Shown here: positions 1-12,201 of the stretch, piece by piece
How the letters are laid out: each line of letters opens with the position of its first letter
Numbering within the stretch: position 1 is the first letter of the stretch
Origin: Mesodorylaimus sp. YZB2_4
Taxonomy: Eukaryota; Nematoda; Enoplea; Dorylaimida; Dorylaimidae
Direction: 5' to 3'
NCBI GenBank assembly: GCA_030248295.1
Contig: JASANH010000534.1
Location: forward strand, 62,001 to 126,000
DNA length: 64,000 nt
Position numbers and translations under genes: made by a program
The notes under the pieces: generated by a model
What the model saw: the letters and a program-made list of their open reading frames with translations, nothing else
Database searches by the model: none
Told to the model about the DNA's origin: nothing

Positions 1-2002
<2,002 letters not shown>

Positions 2003-2076
2003 GTGATCATACTGTGCTTAGCTCGCAATTTTTCGCTTTAACGGTTTTTAGTTTTTTTTTTCATTCGACTGTTTCC

Positions 2077-2082
2077 AATAAA
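2077..2082 (+). terminator. Poly(A) signal of the DCLK gene
   Basis: A perfect AATAAA lies 75 bp after the kinase stop codon and about 45 bp before the stop of the converging PAICS gene. The two 3' UTRs must therefore be very short or overlap. Confidence 0.6.
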
Positions 2083-2127
2083 GGCACTACTAGTCAAAAA
2101 GCCTCTCCTCTTCTCGTTATCTTTCAA

Positions 2128-4124
2128 TCACTTCTTGTGCTCGCCTACACGATGTTTCAAATTGTCCGATTCTGATGCTATATCCGCTTTCTGCAAAGAA
2201 AAGGGCCAATAGCATTCGCTGGGCTGGAAATGGCACACCCGCTAGAGTAGCCACGAACTTACCATCAGTTTGACGTGGTTGAGCAGTTGCTTGACGCGTA
2301 GACGGCCCCAGATCACGTGGTCTTGTAGACCGAATACGTTCGCAGCGCTCAGTGCGGCCGCCTCCGGTTGCAGAATGGTCGCGCATGATAAATCTGTTTG
2401 GAATAGGACCAAGGTACAATTTGTCGATGGTGTAGGAAGGAAGTCGCGCACATACCTGATGGCAGACGCAACGATGACCACAAGTCGTGGGCACCCCACT
2501 CGCCAGACACGGGCGGACAGTTGATGACTGGGTAGACGGTGTTCCCCGACGTGACCGGCCCCAATCCGTTACTTCTTCCAGCACAGGCGATGAAAACCGT
2601 GGGAATGCCGTCTCCTACAAGGCCCTCGATGTCAGGGGTCGATGGAAAAATAGGCAGCACCTACCTTCGTATTTCGAAATGACTTTCATCGTTTCCGTAG
2701 TGCCCTTGTGTGCAGACGACACTCTCACGTCGCACGGAATGCCCAGCTGGAGGCAAGCCGAACGTATCTTCTCTCCGTGCGGCTTGTCCGAGTCAGAGCC
2801 CAAAAGCACGACGACACGGCCCTTCGGAGGGGTCAAGAATTTCTGAAACTTCAAAACGTGCAAGCGCAGCAAAAATTGGGAAAACTTTACTTACGTCTAA
2901 TTTTTCCGAAACCCATTCAAACTTTTCTTTCAGTTTTTGCAGATCCTCCGATTTCACCTCCGGCAGGTCACGATAGAACTGTTTGTCCACTTGGAGTCGT
3001 TTGTCGCCTGATGGCCACAAGCGCCAACTGTCGCTGTCGATGACGTCGGCCAGGATTACGTCCTCTGGAAAGGGAAGGAATGGTCATCTGCTGTAGCCCG
3101 AGGTCAGACCCATCTCCCATCGTGAAGCCAGTACCACGCAGACCCTGTACTCACTCGTGTGGGCATCAACGCCGAATTCGATTTTCATATCGATCAACGA
3201 GCATCCCAACGAGGCCCAAGCTCGCTCCAAGACCTCGAAAATTGTCACTGTTGCTCGAGACATCAAATCGATTTCGCGTTCGCCAATCTCCACGCCGCCA
3301 ATGTTCATTTTCGATTCCAGCAGCATCTCTTCGCTCCACTGCGGATCACCTGCTGCATCGTCCTAAAAGAGACCGCACGGCTATGCATAGTACACAAAGG
3401 AAGGGCAGAAGGGTGCTACCTTAAAGAATATCTCCATCTTGGGGGGACTGAAACGGAAACCCTCATTGACGCCTTTGTTACGTTTCAGGAATGACCCTGT
3501 TGCGATGCGACGGGCGACCCACTCGATAGGAATCATGTGGCACTGACGAGCAATGAACTCGTTTGGTCCATTCTGCTTGATGAAGTGAGTACGTAAGCCT
3601 GAAATCGACAACAGGGAGATAGACAGGGGCGGTCTGGCGCTAACTGGCGAGTGAGTGCACTCTCCACGACACACCTCACTTGCTTGCTCCAGTAGAGAAG
3701 CCAGAGGAATCGTCCCTCTAGAATATCATAGCAGGGTTGATTACCAGCAGGCCAGAGAAATGGACTACGAGAGAGCAGGACACCTAGCCAAATCCTCGTG
3801 ACCAGAGCAAGGACCCATCCCTATAATCATAGCTCACGTACCCAGGGCATTCAGGAATGCAAACACCTTGCACGTCGTCGCAGTGCTGACAGCAGCTTTG
3901 CCTTCGAGCTGATGTTGACGCTCAGCATTGAATGCAGTAATCTTATCCTTGCTGCGAATCAGAACCAAGTCACAATTGGGAATGGTCAAAATGACCTTGG
4001 TTTTTCCTTCGGCCGCCTGTTGGCATTTTGCTGGATCTGAAACGAAAACAGTGGCCAATCCAAAGATGGCAAGGTGGCTTGATTCATGCCACTTACCAAA
4101 ACTGGGTACATCGACAACGGGCAT
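2128..4124 (-). CDS. PAICS: Bifunctional SAICAR synthetase / AIR carboxylase (purine synthesis)
   Basis: This cytosolic enzyme carries out two successive steps of de novo purine synthesis. The N-terminal half is SAICAR synthetase: [45 protein letters not shown] and [12 protein letters not shown]. The C-terminal half is a PurE-type AIR carboxylase: [35 protein letters not shown], and a tail with [17 protein letters not shown]. The fusion order is the animal one. I start it at the ATG at 4122-4124 (MPVVDVPSF); an in-frame ATG at 4184 would add a Val-rich stretch without known counterpart. Short introns separate the exons. The last exon is small and ends ...VGEHKK at the stop 2128-2130. It lies 400 bp downstream of the ornithine carrier on the same strand. 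Confidence 0.92.
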
Positions 4125-4524
4125 TTCCACAACGACAACGACTATATCGCTCAATGCGCTCGACGAACCAGCAAACACGATCACAACTGCGCAGACTCCA
4201 AAGAAAGAGCCGAGTCGGGCCTAGAACGAGAAAAACTTGTTGTCTTCCTAGCAGGATAGATAAGGAGTACACAACTGCCCCTTCCCAGACGCGGGAATCC
4301 AAACTCCGCCTGGATACCGGTTTTCAAAACAGCAAGGCATACAACAGAACTGGCTGCCACCACCAAACACACTTGTAGCCTGCATCATAAAATCTTTACT
4401 GCTCTACCTAAAAACCAACCAGCTAAATAATATCAAAAGATAGAAATCTTTTCCTAAGCACCATCGAGATGGCAAGCATACGCGCCAGTGAGCAATCGCC
4501 AGACCAGCCTGCCGACGATGACTA

Positions 4525-7484
4525 TCACATCACGGCGTGGCACAATTTCTTGGTGTATTCGTAGGCAACGAACAAGGCCCCGCTAGCGATGAAGGTTCGA
4601 ACGACAGTCGGCCCGAGTCCTTTATACAGTGCTCGTGGCCCTGAAAAAGAGACAAGTTAGTGGCAAGGGAAAATTACATGGTTCACAGCCCCAAACCTTC
4701 ATTCTTGAAGATATGAAACATCGTCCCAAATAGCGACCCCTTGCCTTGCACTTGAACTCTGGATTTCACAACGTCTGCTGGAAAGATGGCGACCCACAAG
4801 GCCACGCCACCGAGACCACCGCACAGACACGTTCTAACCACTCCTAGGATAAGGTGGGCACAATGAAGTGCGGTACATTGCAAGCACCCAAATATCCCTC
4901 GCTACAAACACCCAATACCAAGAGTCAAACAGCTGCCTACCGATTTCATCCTTCGTTTTCCCCTTGGGGGTCAGAGCGTGCCTGCTAATCTCGTATCCAC
5001 CAAAAAAGAAGAAATACCCGGGAACCTCTCGGGCGAACGTCGGCGCTAAACCTCGAAACATGCCCAGCGGGCCATCCTGACGCAAAATATCTTTAATAAT
5101 TGTCCACGGCCCTCTGCAAAAAATTGAACGCATTAAACCATGCTCAGCCTTTCTAAAATAAGTCACTCACATTTTCACTGACGAAGCACCAGCTGTTGGA
5201 TTGAGCGCTTGCATTTCCCGCAGCGCCTGTAATTTGCACTTGATCAATTCTGTTGGACAAAGTGTAAACGACGAAAATACGGCGGCCAGCGAGCCAGCGC
5301 ACGCATTGTAGAACGGATTGAGTTGAGCAACGTCAGGTTGACCAGCGGCCAGTGCAACTGCTTTTTGACACAAACCATAGGCAGCGAACAGGACCGAATT
5401 CTCTGCTATATTCGCAGCCAGGGCTGGCGTCGTACCTGAACCAGATAATCCATCCCCCTGTGGCAACAACGTAGGTGCGCTGCAGAACGGACCCCCCTGA
5501 TTCTGTCTTTGGATGAAGTGTCCTGAGGGGCCATCCATAAAGGTCGACCGCACAAAATCTCGATTTTTTGACCCTCCTCCCCCCTGACCGAATGCCGACC
5601 ACTTATCGCGAGCCCCCCCCCTCTCAAAAATGGTCGACCACTTCAGCCAGACCCCCCTCCCCTTCCAAACGCAGTTTTGTGAAATGTTTTGTCTTATGCT
5701 TTCTTGAGCTCGACAAGATGCCATCTCCTTCGAAGACAAATCGTTTTTGATTTATGGAGCGGATTTCTATTTTGTAAAAGCCTCCACAAACTTTTCCCAC
5801 AACTTTTCCCCATATTTTGTAAAAGTTTTGCGGGTTGGGCCGCGCCGGCTCACTTCTCTCCGGGACTTCCAATCATATTAGCTGGCAAGCAGTCATGATA
5901 TGATAAGCGCGGCTGTGAGGGATAGGTTGGGATCCCGATCCTGCTCCTGACATTGAGGCATCGGGATTCTGCTAATAATTATGATATGCATAAGCATGGC
6001 AGGTACCCTCTGATCCATCATATCATCCATGAAGTAGTAGCGATGAAGAGGCAACAGCAACATCGGCTCAAATCGATAATGATAGCAACACTGATTTTAC
6101 TTAGCCTAGGCTGACCTTGCTGGACGAGTATCGAAACTGCGAATGTACCGTCTTTCCTCGAAATCCTCCCCCGCTCTGGTCATTCTCCCCCGTCTGGGAC
6201 CCATTTGAAAAAATTTCTCCCGCGGGGAGAATTTCGAGGAAATACGGTACTCATCAATTTCAGCTTATTTATAATGACTGAAGTTCGACCTGATAAAAAA
6301 CCTGAATGACTTGAGGGAGCTTTAGTCTGGAAAATAGACTTATCTCCTTCGTGCGTGCAAACTGTTCGACCTCAAACAAAAAATCCCGATCCCGATCAGG
6401 CTTGCCCTGATCTCGATCCTGGAAAAAGGTGATACCGCCCTATCCCTAGAGGTGACCAGCTCTCATGGCAGGCTCCATGTGTCTTCACTGGGAGCACCTC
6501 AACACGAGGGCATACTGGGTGAGAAGGGGCTTGGGCTTATCGTTAGCTTAGGGACCATCTCGACTGGTGTTTGAAGACAGTTTCCGAATTCTCTGCCCCT
6601 TGGGTGGGCGTCAGCCGTTTGACAGTAACGTGCTGTCGCCCGGAGCCAGGTGTCCAAAGCCAACGACAAGCAACTAACTGCCGTCTTCCGTCGGAATAGA
6701 ACCTCGGCCTCCAAGTCAGGGTTGCGGGCCAGAAAGGCGGATCAACGCCTTTAGCAGCTTAGCCATCGCCTCCCAACTTTTCCCTTTCGGATCAGATGCC
6801 ATTCCAGTTGGGAATAAGAGTCCCGATTGCATTATCGAGAATGAACGACCAAGGAGAAGAGAAGACAAAAAGTTTTAAAGGTTTGAACGCGCACTACTGG
6901 AGAAGATAAAAGGTGTTTTTTTGTCATCAAAAGTCAAAAAATTGCTGCGGTCGACCATTGGCCGCTACCCCTCCCCCTCCCCCGACCGCAGCTGACCACT
7001 TTTTGCCAACCCCCTGCCCTCCCCCCTAGGCTGCGGTCGACCTTTATGGATGGCCTCTGACCAGAATAGGAACCACCCTAAGCTAGGCATTAAGCCACCA
7101 ACTACAAGTGGTGCGACCAAGAGGAGACACAGAGGATCGCTGCCAATCCTACCTACACAGGCCCAACCCATTCCACTAACCTGCATACAAACCACGCAGA
7201 CCATCCTTGGCGAACGTTTGCCGAAAACACAGAACACTGTTCGTGTAGAGCGTAGGGAACGTCTGCATCTTCACTTTCACTGTATCCAATGGCTGACCAG
7301 CAAACGTACCAGCAATTCCACCTAAAAATCACACCCTCATCAGCACCCTCACCAAACCCAACCCAAAGAACTCACCTGCAGTTCCCGCGGCAAAGTCAAT
7401 CAGTCCATCGATCACATGACTCCGGCCCTTTCCCTCTTCCGGCCTGGTCAAATGTAACACTTCCACTTCTTCCCCAGAATGCAT
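4525..7484 (-). CDS. SLC25A15: Mitochondrial ornithine carrier (SLC25A15/ORNT type)
   Basis: This is a mitochondrial inner-membrane carrier, by family an ornithine/citrulline exchanger linked to the urea and polyamine pathways. It has the three-repeat SLC25 layout with carrier signatures [22 protein letters not shown] and [11 protein letters not shown]. The ORNT-specific stretch [20 protein letters not shown] is well conserved. Start ATG is at 7484 ([12 protein letters not shown]); the second exon is about 7182-7320 ([13 protein letters not shown]). The stop is at 4525-4527 after [12 protein letters not shown]. Intron 2, roughly 5440-7181, is about 1.7 kb against about 60 bp for the others, because a terminal-inverted-repeat element sits in it. 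Substrate is inferred from family likeness. Confidence 0.9.
6146..6250. mobile_element. Short inverted-repeat element (MITE-like)
   Basis: A 105-bp sequence folds on itself. The ends 6146-6171 and 6225-6250 are near-perfect inverted copies, reading TACCGTCTTTCCTCGAAATC and, as reverse complement, TACCGTATTTCCTCGAAATT. Both outer ends are TA, which would fit a TA target duplication of the Tc1/mariner type, although TA may simply be part of the repeat. Confidence 0.5.
6452..6790 (-). repeat. tRNA-derived SINE, copy 1
   Basis: Read on the minus strand, a tRNA-like head (about 6790-6690) has an A-box-like GATGGCTAAGCTGC and a B box GGTTCTATTCC. The body follows with the shared motif ATGCCCTCGTGTTGAGGTGC, and the sequence ends CATGAGAGCTGGTCACC. 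Related bodies occur at 28490-28800 (+) and 52600-52920 (-). Confidence 0.55.
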
Positions 7485-7701
7485 TGTGGCTAAAAATCAA
7501 AGTACAGTAGGTACCACAAGGCACAGTCATTACTCGGCAAAGAGCAGGGGCAGTCAGCAATGCTCTCACATCAGCACCCGCAGTCCATGAAAGTCGAATT
7601 TTTACTTGGAAAAAAACATCGGCATCCCATCTCTCACAATTCTAAATACATAAAACGGAATCAATCGAACATGCGAACTCGTACAATAACACATCGAGAA
7701 G

Positions 7702-10700
7702 CTACAACAGCTGCTTGGTCAGGATTTCATACATCATCCGTATCCTAAAATATGACATGTGATCCTAAAAAGAGAAAAATATTTAAACTCCTGCTTTCTC
7801 TTCACTCAATGCCAACAAGCACCGCAAGACAGGGACACACCATACCTGAGAAAACGATATAGGCGCATCTCTGCTGATACATTCGGCAAATCTACACGCA
7901 AAGACACCACAGTCGCTCCCGTTCCTCTGTCGTGGGATGTTCTAGAAAAGCAATTTTTGATACAATGATACGACGAGACAGCAAGCCTAAGCCATACCTC
8001 CATATTTATCAATTCCCATCCCGAAGTATCGAATGGAGCTTTCTTCTTGTCCTGGTGCTCATCCTCCAGATATTGCCTGAAAAATACCTCCTTCTTATCG
8101 ACTCTATGAGCTCCTATCACAGCCACAGGAACCAGGTCATGTCAAGCGCCTCCCTTCGTTCGAACACAGAAATGGCACTTACGCTAATGCGTGTAAGCAC
8201 TGATCATTCCGACCACCGAGCGAATCGAAATACTGTATAACTTCTTTCCGAAAATCAATCACCTAAAACGGAACACACTGTTCAGACCAGCGCCCCGATC
8301 CCAGCCAGAGTGAGCCCACTCAACCCCGACCATACTCAATGTCTCAATTATGAGGTTTGAGCTGCCTTATTTTTCATAGTTTTACGGCTCCGGACAGTAT
8401 GAATGCTGGCTGGAGGGTCTGATTTTCATATTCGAGCAGGCCCCCATCGCACAAAAGTCAGCCTTGGTTTTTTTCAGTTTCATGCCATTTGTTCGACTTC
8501 GGGCCCAGCCCTACGATACTGGTGTCGCACACACAGTTACATGCCATACCACAGGAAAATAAGGTGGCATGACAGTCGTCTTAAATGAGCTGACTTGGCA
8601 TGACTTTTCTCTGCTGAGGCTGACCTATGTACATAGACCTAAGTACCAAGACGCAAAGGAACATGTCTCGTTTTACAGGAAATTTTAAAGGGCATGCCTA
8701 AAATTTAGGACGGCTTAGGATGTCTTCAGATTCAACACATTAATTTTGAAATTTGGCCCAGATGCTTATAGCTCAGCCATTATATCCATTATGAGACTAC
8801 AAATGCTCGAGAAAATGAGCACATTCAGGAGAAACGCGTGAACGAGAAATTTTGATGAATTCCAAACAGGCATTTCGACCCGGGTCGATCGCTAGCTCAG
8901 ACTGATTCCCTTGACAGGGTTCATACAAGGAGCGGAAAATGGTTTTTCTGATTTTTCCCAGTTTTCAAGACAAGAATATGTTTATTTTCCCTGATTATTT
9001 TCACACTGGCCCAGTTCTACTAAATCAACTTGAACTGATTCACCGACTTCCAGCATGATCAACAGGTACATATAAAAGGTGGGTGACTCGAAATTTGGAG
9101 CCTCAAAACGCAACCTGTCAGTTTTCCCTGAATTTGGCTTAAAAATTCCCGGTTTTTCTCGATCTTCCTAGGTTTTCCAGACACTTCTCGGATTCCCTAG
9201 CGTTTCCAGGTTTTCCATCCTTGCACGAACCCTGCTTGAAACAATGTAAGTGAACGACATACCGCCAGGCACCAATGATTTCCTAAGTGAACGGGAACGA
9301 AAATCAAATCGTACGAGAACACGTCCACTTTCCTCGTCCACCGCTTGACGCTACTGTGCCCACTTTGAATGATCTTCCCGTAAAAATACGTGTTCGTCGA
9401 GTAGACCTTCGGCAAGCCATCCTTTCCTCCTCTGTCCACTATCAGTTGGAAGAAGAAATTTACGACCTGAAACGGACTTCCGCTTATTGCATGCACCGCA
9501 CAGACAGCCTTCATAATCAGCCTTTATTCATAAACTCACTTGATCATTTAACCAATTTAGTCCGCTCAACGTCTGCAAATCGTGCCTCGAAATCTCGACG
9601 CTGAAGGCATTTGCAAGCACTTCGTCAGCTGGGCCACGGGCAAGTGCTCGCTGTACCAACTGAAGTTGCTCTTTCGTCAATTCTGCAAGCAAATGACGTA
9701 CTTTACAGAAATCGTCCTGTGGCAACCACACATGATCCCTACCAACAAACTCGACTTCTTCTTTGACTGGGGCCTTTTCTTCTATCAATAATCCTTCCAA
9801 TCGCAACCGCAATTTGATTTCATCTTCTGTGGCTTTTTGGCTAGCCAAACGCTAAAACCATTCGCGCATTATTCCTAGACAGTCTAAGTGACTAAGCTTT
9901 TTTTACCGATTCTCGTCGCAGCTTCGCCTCAGTCGTCAACTTTGCTGTAGCCTCATCGCGTCGCGCTCTTTCGTCAGCACCTTGAGCTCTGGGTACAAAC
10001 AGATCCAAATCAGATAATAAAAGATAATCAAAAAAGAAGATAATCTTTGAACTTACAGCTTCAATCGTAAAAAAGTTGGATCCCACATTCTAAATTTCTC
10101 GTTCAGATCTGCAAGCGGTGATCGATCGCACATGTCATCCAGTCGTTCCAAGCTCGCCGCCTCTTTCAGCGTCGAATAATGAGATGCCAGGGGGGACGAC
10201 GTTGCTGAAAAGAGAAACTAATAAATTCATTGAAAACTAAACCATCTACGCGTTGGTTACTAGAATCCGAATTAACAGTTTCCGCAACGGAGACAGCTTC
10301 TGATGTCCGAATGGAAGCGACACTACACTTGCTCGACACGGGTGGTTTGCCAATTGACGACGTCGGGAAAACTTCGTGTAACAAAGGTCGGGACGAAGAT
10401 GCGCACTCATCAGTCAAAGTGTCCTTTGAGGGTGGACTGGAGAGAAGTTCGGCCAAATCCGATTTCGTATGCGCGAACACGCGCTCAAGGCTGAATCCAT
10501 TCGATTTCTTCTGCAGAGGCCACATCGCTTTGGGTGATGCTGTTTGAAACAACAAGTCTCGCAGTACATTCTTTTGAGGTTCATTACCGTGGAGCCTGAA
10601 ATGCAAAAGTTAATTCGAATAAGGCAAGAAGGCAATGCCTAATGTCAGACGAAGTGATTACCTTCGAAAATGAGCGATCGAGGATTTATACGTAGGTCGA

Positions 10701-11619
10701 CTCAATATTTCAGGCTGGCTGTCATCAGAGTCAAGGTCAATCACCTATAACATCATACATAAAATCATGCCACCGTGAGAGAAACAAAACTAAATAAGCC
10801 CACCCTAGCGCTACAGTCCCTTATCAGTCCACCTTCGACGCCAAACCTATTTCTTCCCTCCTCGATTTTACAGTGCGAGAGTCTACCATTTCTAATGCCT
10901 TACTGGTATTTCTGGCGACTTCGGCTTTGTTGCGAAAGCATTCGTCGAAGGTCCAGGACTCGTCTCCTCATCCTCATCATCAGAAATATCGCTAAAATTT
11001 GGCCTTTTACAGTTTGTCTACAGCGGGCCTAACTTAACCTACTACACGACGGGTGACGCGCTCTTTGAGGATTCCGGCTCCGCAAGCTTGATGGGCGGGG
11101 GCTGTCTGACAGGAACAGCAGGTGTTGACGTTATCACAAAGCTGGTTTTACGAAAAGAGAATTGTCGTTCTGGTAATCTATCCCAAGCATACAGTGTAGG
11201 ATTAAAATCCTGAAAATAAACAATTATTGCGAGCAGCTCCGAAACCAAAAAAGTAGGAGCCTAAATAGCCGGAATATCAACGTTCAAAAAAACTGCAAAT
11301 TTTATCAAGCTTACTTCGCGATTCTCATCTGCACTCATACCCAGCCGAGACCTTTTTGCTGCAGGGCCGCTAACAATAAAATTCTCAATGTCCCTGAAAA
11401 ATAAAATCCTCAAATTCTAAGATCGCAAAAATAATCTAGGCTTTAATACGTGCGTACAAAACACCGCAAATACAGTACTGTATGACCTAAGCATGGAGCG
11501 CAGAACGGTTATTGCAGGCCTACAGTACTTTTTTGAAATTCTTACCGTTGATCGTGCTTTCTTTTCCCAGAAAATAAATCTTTCGCCGCCTTAAGAAATC
11601 CACTCACTGTGTTCCACAT
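7702..11619 (-). CDS. SENP1: SUMO-specific protease (Ulp1/SENP1-2 family)
   Basis: This C48 cysteine protease matures SUMO and removes it from proteins, usually at the nuclear pore or in the nucleus. The start ATG at 11619 opens with [17 protein letters not shown] long, poorly conserved region follows ([33 protein letters not shown], which looks like a SUMO-interaction motif). The catalytic domain begins at [13 protein letters not shown] and [19 protein letters not shown]. Catalytic His is in LGNHWCLAV, Asp in [17 protein letters not shown], and Gln/Cys in [12 protein letters not shown]. It ends [16 protein letters not shown] at the stop 7702-7704. All catalytic residues are intact. The intron at about 8265-9235 carries a short hAT-like element. 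SENP1/2 rather than SENP3/5 is an inference. Confidence 0.9.
8915..9234. mobile_element. Short hAT-like element in the SENP intron
   Basis: The left end CAGGGTTCATACAAGGA and the right end (as reverse complement) CAGGGTTCGTGCAAGGA match at 15 of 17 positions. CTTGA flanks both sides directly (8910-8914, 9235-9239). Inside are many degenerate copies of GGTTTTCC-like words. The CAGGG ends suggest hAT, but the visible duplication is 5 bp and not the 8 bp typical of hAT. Confidence 0.6.
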
Positions 11620-12201
11620 TGCGATTTACGACCGTTATTTACATAATAGGCACGGCCGCTGTTCTCTTCTTCATGCCTCTAAAAAGCCGAACGAGAGATA
11701 ACAAAAAAGAAACACGTTTGAAAATTAATGTCGGGCTTACTGTAGCTGTAGCGTGAAATACTGCGACAGGACGTGAACTGCTTATAGCAACTTTTAGCGG
11801 GAAGAAGCAGTTAAAAATAATTGTATTCCCTAGCGCAAATTAGCAAATAGCAACTTGTCTTATTTACAGTCGATGCGAAGGTGCAGAATTTAGTAAAAAG
11901 CTGTAAAATTACGCCGCAATTTGACCTGCTCCTTTATAAACAGCCCAAACTTCGCCCAGACACACAGTAATTTGAATTTTGCGCCTGCAGCCCTGTCTGT
12001 GATTTCGGGACTGGGCAACTGGCCAAGAATGGAAGTCATATCCGATATTTAGCCGTCGCCACATTTAATTTGGGGTATCGGGATTAGTTTGCGATATGGC
12101 CATAATCTTGATCAGCTGTTATCTCTAATTTTTGATTTGACTTCATCCCCTTTTTTTTTAGGTTTCACGCTTGGGACAATCTCTGTCAAGTGCTCCAAAA
12201 A
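11620..12201. promoter_or_regulatory. Divergent intergenic region between the SENP and RETREG-like genes
   Basis: The two start codons face away from each other across 582 bp, so this stretch should hold both promoters and 5' UTRs. I see no further gene and no clear TATA box. A perfect 14-bp palindrome ATACAGTACTGTAT lies nearby at 11470-11483, inside SENP intron 1. Confidence 0.4.

Larger units (their letters stand above)
5529..7055. mobile_element. Non-autonomous DNA transposon with 24-bp terminal inverted repeats, in the ornithine-carrier intron
   Basis: Positions 5529-5552 and 7032-7055 are perfect 24-bp inverted copies that begin GGCCATCCATAAAGG and contain the palindrome GGTCGACC. Just inside both ends are G/C-rich tracts and further GGTCGACC motifs (about 5634 and 6951). 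No transposase reading frame is visible, and no clear target duplication was found, so the superfamily stays open. The element makes up most of the intron and itself carries a tRNA-derived SINE and a 105-bp inverted-repeat element. Confidence 0.7.
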
